From IMG/VR virus record IMGVR_UViG_3300017726_000079, positions 1-24,473 of that record: 24,473 bases of DNA, one strand, 5' to 3'. The translations under genes were made by a program, and so were the position numbers. The stretch comes from a virus. Numbering within the stretch: the first letter of the stretch is position 1; every line of letters begins with the position of its first letter. This document shows, one piece after another, positions 22,301-24,473 of this stretch. The notes under the pieces were generated by a model. The model saw only the letters and a program-made list of their open reading frames with translations, ran no database searches and was not told the DNA's origin.

Positions 22301-22988
22301 TATCCAACAGAGAAGTATCTTCTTCTGGTGTTGACAGTCCTTCAGTGATTGTAAGACCAACTCTATAGTTTGGAGTATTAGTATACTTGTCTAGAATAAT
22401 TCTTTGTTCTGCAACTCTTACAAAGTGTCCACGAACAAAGTAAACACCCTCTTGAATGTTTGCAGAAGAACCAGTTGCAGTTGCGTTTGTAGCATTCAAC
22501 TGTGCAGAGTCTACACCACTACCAAACGAACCAACTGTTCCATTAGCAGAGATTCTTTCTCCGTTTGTAAACACTGTGGTTATATTGTTTGTACCAGTAC
22601 TAATATATTTAACATAAAGAGTAATAGGATCATTAGTTGTTGCAGCGACCGCCTGAATGACTTCAGCAACAACACCACTGGTTGTTCCAGTAATTCTTTT
22701 ACCAACGTAGTCTTGGATTTGCGCTGAAATATCTGCGCCACTTAATGTAGAATCAATCTTAACTGCGTAGTATTCATCAGTGTACCCAACAGCGCCAGGA
22801 ATAACAACTGTACCCTCTTGAAACATATGACGCCCAAATCTTTCGATTTGGTTTTGCATGATAGACTGTAGTTGTGATAGTTCCCTTGCTTGTACGGCAA
22901 AGCCTGGACGAAAGAGAACCCTATGAAAGTCTTTGCTCTCTGCAAAGTCATCATAGTATGGTGCTACGTTAAGATTAGTTTTTTCCAT
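16362..22988 (-). CDS. Giant DUF4815-type virion structural protein (2208 aa)
   Basis: The N-terminus (residues 1-60) reads MEKTNLNVAPYYDDFAESKD, then FHRVLFRPGFAVQARELSQL, then QSIMQNQIERFGRHMFQEGT, the opening of the phage family DUF4815. Inside are repeated short beta modules (VTSGATGFIH and VTGNFVTGESI near residue 500; ASGNFTKGELITGASSGAIA near 870). Around residue 1530 comes DVVGWWDPLAQSFMPQAKGG, then KVDVYFGSRDEELPVSCQIR, a conserved stretch of such proteins; SYTQGSTTITGSGTEFTKEI lies near 1606. It starts three bases after gp8 with a weak ribosome binding site, so translation is probably coupled. By position, a large baseplate-peripheral or fibre-attachment protein is inferred; T4 has no direct counterpart. 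Confidence 0.85.
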   Translation of the reverse strand: MEKTNLNVAPYYDDFAESKDFHRVLFRPGFAVQARELSQLQSIMQNQIERFGRHMFQEGTVVIPGAVGYTDEYYAVKIDSTLSGADISAQIQDYVGKRITGTTSGVVAEVIQAVAATTNDPITLYVKYISTGTNNITTVFTNGERISANGTVGSFGSGVDSAQLNATNATATGSSANIQEGVYFVRGHFVRVAEQRIILDKYTNTPNYRVGLTITEGLSTPEEDTSLLDNAQGTSNFNAKGAHRLKFTLTLSKLALDSVEDANFIELLRIKNGVLLEKARNTQYSVLGETLARRTYDESGDYTVRSFDIDIKETLNDGLNNGVYNTGVTTDDGNVANDDFLTFQVSPGKAYVRGYEIETISPKFVDVAKPRTFESFNAAVTPVEVGNFVVVKNVHGSPEISPFISGEIDQPYRDIALHDQQTSSGGTASGNKVGVARVRAFEHSANDTGSGVHVMTAAAEFKLYLFDIRMFTKLTMSAAPSGGVTTGAKVTGVTSGATGFIHSDTTSTTIVLTTVTGNFVTGESIKSTSSTEADEILENGSNANITISSIAQFDFSHVKQTFMNDPNVGDPDFTADIVLQNSFNLTGLVSYSSSTTVNGFQTNFTAELRVGDIVGFPTGAAGAIEFRRVTAVTNSTTITVNASLTNAVTSVAASRKRAQLSDQQKNVLLRKLQKNTIKTLKTEANLGVSDTQVTIRRSFTDTSTAGGAVSFTAGSNETFNAVDNTDFVLTVITAGSGGSATAGQIVNLNSSNVTVGGAGTGTLTITSSAVLGNGAEVRLITTMTRTVVSEKSKTRTRMHQVLVDHPPAGGGSGGANYGIAAHHKDISLGVADIHKLWAVLDSEDTGTNPVLPQWTITGASGNFTKGELITGASSGAIARVINPLSPITYVSINEVDFTATETITGSESGTTATLDTFTAGSRVITNDFTLDNGQRDNFYDIGKIVRKPAAVTPTGKLLIVADYFSHGTGDFFSVDSYSSIDYKDIPTYTATRVDPEVAEPTGEYDLRDTVDFRPRVADVGQSTVTIQSQTVYKVTNMSFNFESRSFAGTGSSTVGIPKDNSNFVYDFEHYIGRVDQLFLTSAGEFKVVTGVPSENPTQTKPLDDAMKLAHINVPPYVININDVSFVKTNNRRYTMRDIGRLETRLQNMEYYTALNLLEKDAASLQIQDANGLDRFKSGFVVDNFKGHATGDVKHPDYRVAIDMQDGILRPKYFMKGISLEEENTTDAERAVDNYHLTGEVITLPYTDTIVIDQGYGTRVENLNPVLNFAWAGICKLTPSGDEWFEVSRLPDLIVNQEGNFDTFVAQNQNAIGTIWNAWQTQWGGVTSSTTDRFREHSFQRSIQLAGGRFRGRAVIERTITTREGTSSRNGVQTSIVAQIDHESQGDRVVSQAVVPFIRSRNITFNATGMKPRTRVYPFFDKTSVSQYCTPQGGSLGGALITSAGGRVIGTFAIPNPTQRGAPRFRTGERQFRLTSDPQNGQESVETFAQAIYTARGTLNNVQETIIATRNARFETREVSQTQNVSRQETREDVVGWWDPLAQSFMPQAKGGEFLTKVDVYFGSRDEELPVSCQIREMQNGYPTTKVLPFASKTLEPFADGTVSYTQGSTTITGSGTEFTKEIRAGMQITIEDIGVSGQDCVCDVVSVESDTQLTISGGQGASNYRFTGGVEGSSGSNKFYSLVNTDPDRGGIKTTFVFDAPVYVKDGVEYCIVLFTDSPKYTAWISRMGEIDLAGRQISEQPYLGVLFKSQNNTTWSAYDLEDLKFTLYRASFDTSKTSVVTLVNESVPIRTLNSNPIRTYNGKNFVKVTHSDHHMYSSSNNVTLAGVSSGIGSTLSSGISASATSLNIATTNGWPTSGSVHIKIGSEVMSGTINNSGAISSITRGVEGTAATHSTGASIELYQINGIPLTEINKTHNALANIGIDSYTVSTTANANADGTSGGSVATATENAQMDQIHTLLPTVELPDTSISTSVITTTGTSPSGNQTSFAQSTVSESIPTNDNYIFARPRLIASSINETLELSGNKSFKCILNLTTDRENLSPLLDLDRKSVVAVSNRINNIDSASDLSSVTELQADFIPATEPEGDNNESVYVTRKVSLQNPATAIRMYVDAVQFDSSEIQAMFKILRSDDSSDFDEIGWQYFNTNGQPDETVNASINETDFIERKYSAEGLEEFISFAIKIRLQGTNSCEVPYLKDLRAIALAT

Positions 22989-22991
22989 TTT

Positions 22992-24458
22992 TTAGAATTC
23001 CACTACGATTTTAATATCTTCTGTTTGGTCAGATGCACGAGAGATCGGGCGTCTGTTTTCGACATAAAGAATATGTCCACTATCTGGTTGAAGTTCTGGA
23101 TTTGCATATCCAGATGTAAATGTCAAAGTTGTTCCACCAGCAAGTGTTACGTTTTCAGATGAGGTTGCAGAAGGAGTAGCAGCGGCATTTGATGTTGCCC
23201 CTGTTACAGTATTTGCACCAGAAAATGAAATCTGATTTCCATTTGCAGCAATACCAAAGTCTGTAAATCTTTCCTGTACATAATAAAGAATCTTTCTCGT
23301 TGCATCCCATTCTACAACTCTACCGACTGCGCCAGTAGTTGACTGTGTAATCTTTTCATCAATGATATAATCTGTTGATGGAGATGCTGCCATCTTGATT
23401 GCGTATGATTGTCTGCGAGTTGATGCAGAAGAAATAGTTGTTGTACCAAAGTTGAAAGGGTCTTTTACAATACCAACTTCTCTGAAGTCGTTTGCAACTG
23501 TTACATCATCACCTTCTGCCTGTTCCAGTTTAGTGTTCATCATTACATAATGAGCACCAAGTTCTTCAACTGCATTTTTGCCGTGTCCACCTCTAGGAGA
23601 AATGATTGGTATAACTGAACCACCAGAACCAGAACCGATTGAAGCACCGACAGTCATTCCACTATTTGAAAATGTATTTGACAGGTCAACAGTAGCAAAT
23701 GTATAACCAGTTCCAGCGGCAAATATATTTGAACCAGAAGAACCTTGTCTTTGAATCGCACCACCAGCAACTTTAATCTCTACGACACCGCCTGAACCGT
23801 CACCATCAATAGGTGAATAGTATGTACCGTCTGCAAAACCAGAACCAGCGACAACTCTTAGTGTATCAATTGAACCATTTGCAGCAGCACCCGACACAGC
23901 AGAGTCAGTTGCCACAGGGATAAAGTCTGAAGTTAAAAACTTATCAATATTTGATACACTCAATGTATACATATACTGAAGAGTATATCCACCAAGTTCA
24001 AATGGGATTGCCGAAGTTGATGTAGGTTCTACACCACTATATGCAACTCCGTTGTTATTGTCAAGCACTTTATATACTTTATATTCTGAAGTCATAAAGT
24101 AGAACGTACTATCGTATAGGTTTGTTGCACCACTTGTTGTGGGATTGGTTGTAGAAATATCGTGTTCATACATATCATATGTTGTACTGTTTGCCCAATC
24201 TCTACGAGGGGCGCAGAATGCAACATCAGAAGTTGATATCAACTTAGCAGCGAGCATTGAATCCCATTTGTGTTGCTCCAATACAACGTCATCGTTTGGA
24301 GTTGGGGGGGAGTTGTCATCGCCACCAGAAGTACTCACGCTGAAAGGTGAACTCTTTCCGATAAACAAATAATATGTAGATGCAGAAGCTTCAGAGAATG
24401 ACTCAAAGAACTGTTCTGCATTATGTTGTCTGAATTTTTCAGTAATAATCGCTGCCAT
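22992..24458 (-). CDS. 8: Baseplate wedge protein gp8
   Basis: The protein has 488 residues. MAAIITEKFRQHNAEQFFES (residues 1-20), YYLFIGKSSPFS, then KWDSMLAAKLISTSD and APRRDWANSTTYD (residues 64-95) parallel T4 gp8 (AIVTSKFR, ITFGRSEPW, MWTHMMGTVKVL, PRRDW). The C-terminus LYVENRRPISRASDQTEDIK matches T4 gp8's YMENRPPIIMAMDQTEEIN. T4 gp8 is a 334-residue dimer that joins baseplate wedge arms. This protein is about 150 residues longer, with Gly/Ser-rich inserts around residues 190-290 and 370-450 (ASIGSGSGGSVIPIISPRGG). ATG 24458 has TAGGA upstream. Promoter and upstream genes lie outside the window. Confidence 0.9.
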   Translation of the reverse strand: MAAIITEKFRQHNAEQFFESFSEASASTYYLFIGKSSPFSVSTSGGDDNSPPTPNDDVVLEQHKWDSMLAAKLISTSDVAFCAPRRDWANSTTYDMYEHDISTTNPTTSGATNLYDSTFYFMTSEYKVYKVLDNNNGVAYSGVEPTSTSAIPFELGGYTLQYMYTLSVSNIDKFLTSDFIPVATDSAVSGAAANGSIDTLRVVAGSGFADGTYYSPIDGDGSGGVVEIKVAGGAIQRQGSSGSNIFAAGTGYTFATVDLSNTFSNSGMTVGASIGSGSGGSVIPIISPRGGHGKNAVEELGAHYVMMNTKLEQAEGDDVTVANDFREVGIVKDPFNFGTTTISSASTRRQSYAIKMAASPSTDYIIDEKITQSTTGAVGRVVEWDATRKILYYVQERFTDFGIAANGNQISFSGANTVTGATSNAAATPSATSSENVTLAGGTTLTFTSGYANPELQPDSGHILYVENRRPISRASDQTEDIKIVVEF

Positions 24459-24473
24459 TGTTTTTTCCTATAA

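Overview
The window is a late structural block of a T4-like (contractile-tailed) phage, most like the marine myoviruses of cyanobacteria and other ocean bacteria. The support is: a T4 gp8-type baseplate wedge protein, a giant DUF4815-type virion protein beside it, many fibre proteins built on the 'AVTTAKIADDAV' linker typical of marine phages, low GC by eye, very tight packing, and T4-type late promoters (TATAAATA or NATAAATA). The exact host cannot be read from this stretch. Every gene I support lies on the minus strand, so transcription runs from high to low coordinates. No gap without a gene exceeds about 60 bases. I see no RNA genes, integrase, transposase or CRISPR.

Layout in transcription order. 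(1) 24458-16362: baseplate wedge gp8 (488 aa), then a 2208-aa DUF4815-type structural protein. (2) 16360-15723: a 75-aa coiled-coil protein and a 136-aa fibre-like protein, linked by a TAATG overlap. (3) 15686 to the window start: a run of at least eleven further fibre or adhesin genes with small accessory genes between them. It includes two S74 self-cleaving-chaperone fibres (591 and 515 aa), two C1q-like-tipped fibres (386 and 244 aa), two 'DDYEEGT' fibres (402 and 234 aa), one carbohydrate-binding-like fibre (354 aa), one fibre with a His cluster (240 aa), two proteins made of repeated beta-sandwich domains (269 and 206 aa) and a long fibre cut by the window edge (at least 632 aa). The small genes include a tail-assembly-chaperone-like protein (116 aa), two pairs of paralogues (79/88 aa and 111/114 aa) and several of unknown function.

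The fibre block reads as a chain of short transcription units. A TATAAATA-like motif lies 20-29 bases ahead of the first start codon of most units (49 in one). In six units the stop codon of the preceding gene sits inside the motif. Proposed units: 114-269-591-81; 206-111-402; 240-116-234; 386; 88; 87-67-244; 79-354-57; 515; 111-96-632+. Within units the genes overlap or sit a few bases apart.

Two patterns suggest cassette behaviour. The 79- and 88-aa paralogues each directly follow a fibre with a C1q-like tip. The 111- and 114-aa paralogues each directly follow a protein ending in ALA(I/V)ALG. Short identical DNA patches inside otherwise different fibre genes (28 and 23 bases) could serve as recombination seams. 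I interpret the locus as a modular receptor-binding array; that is inference from sequence only.
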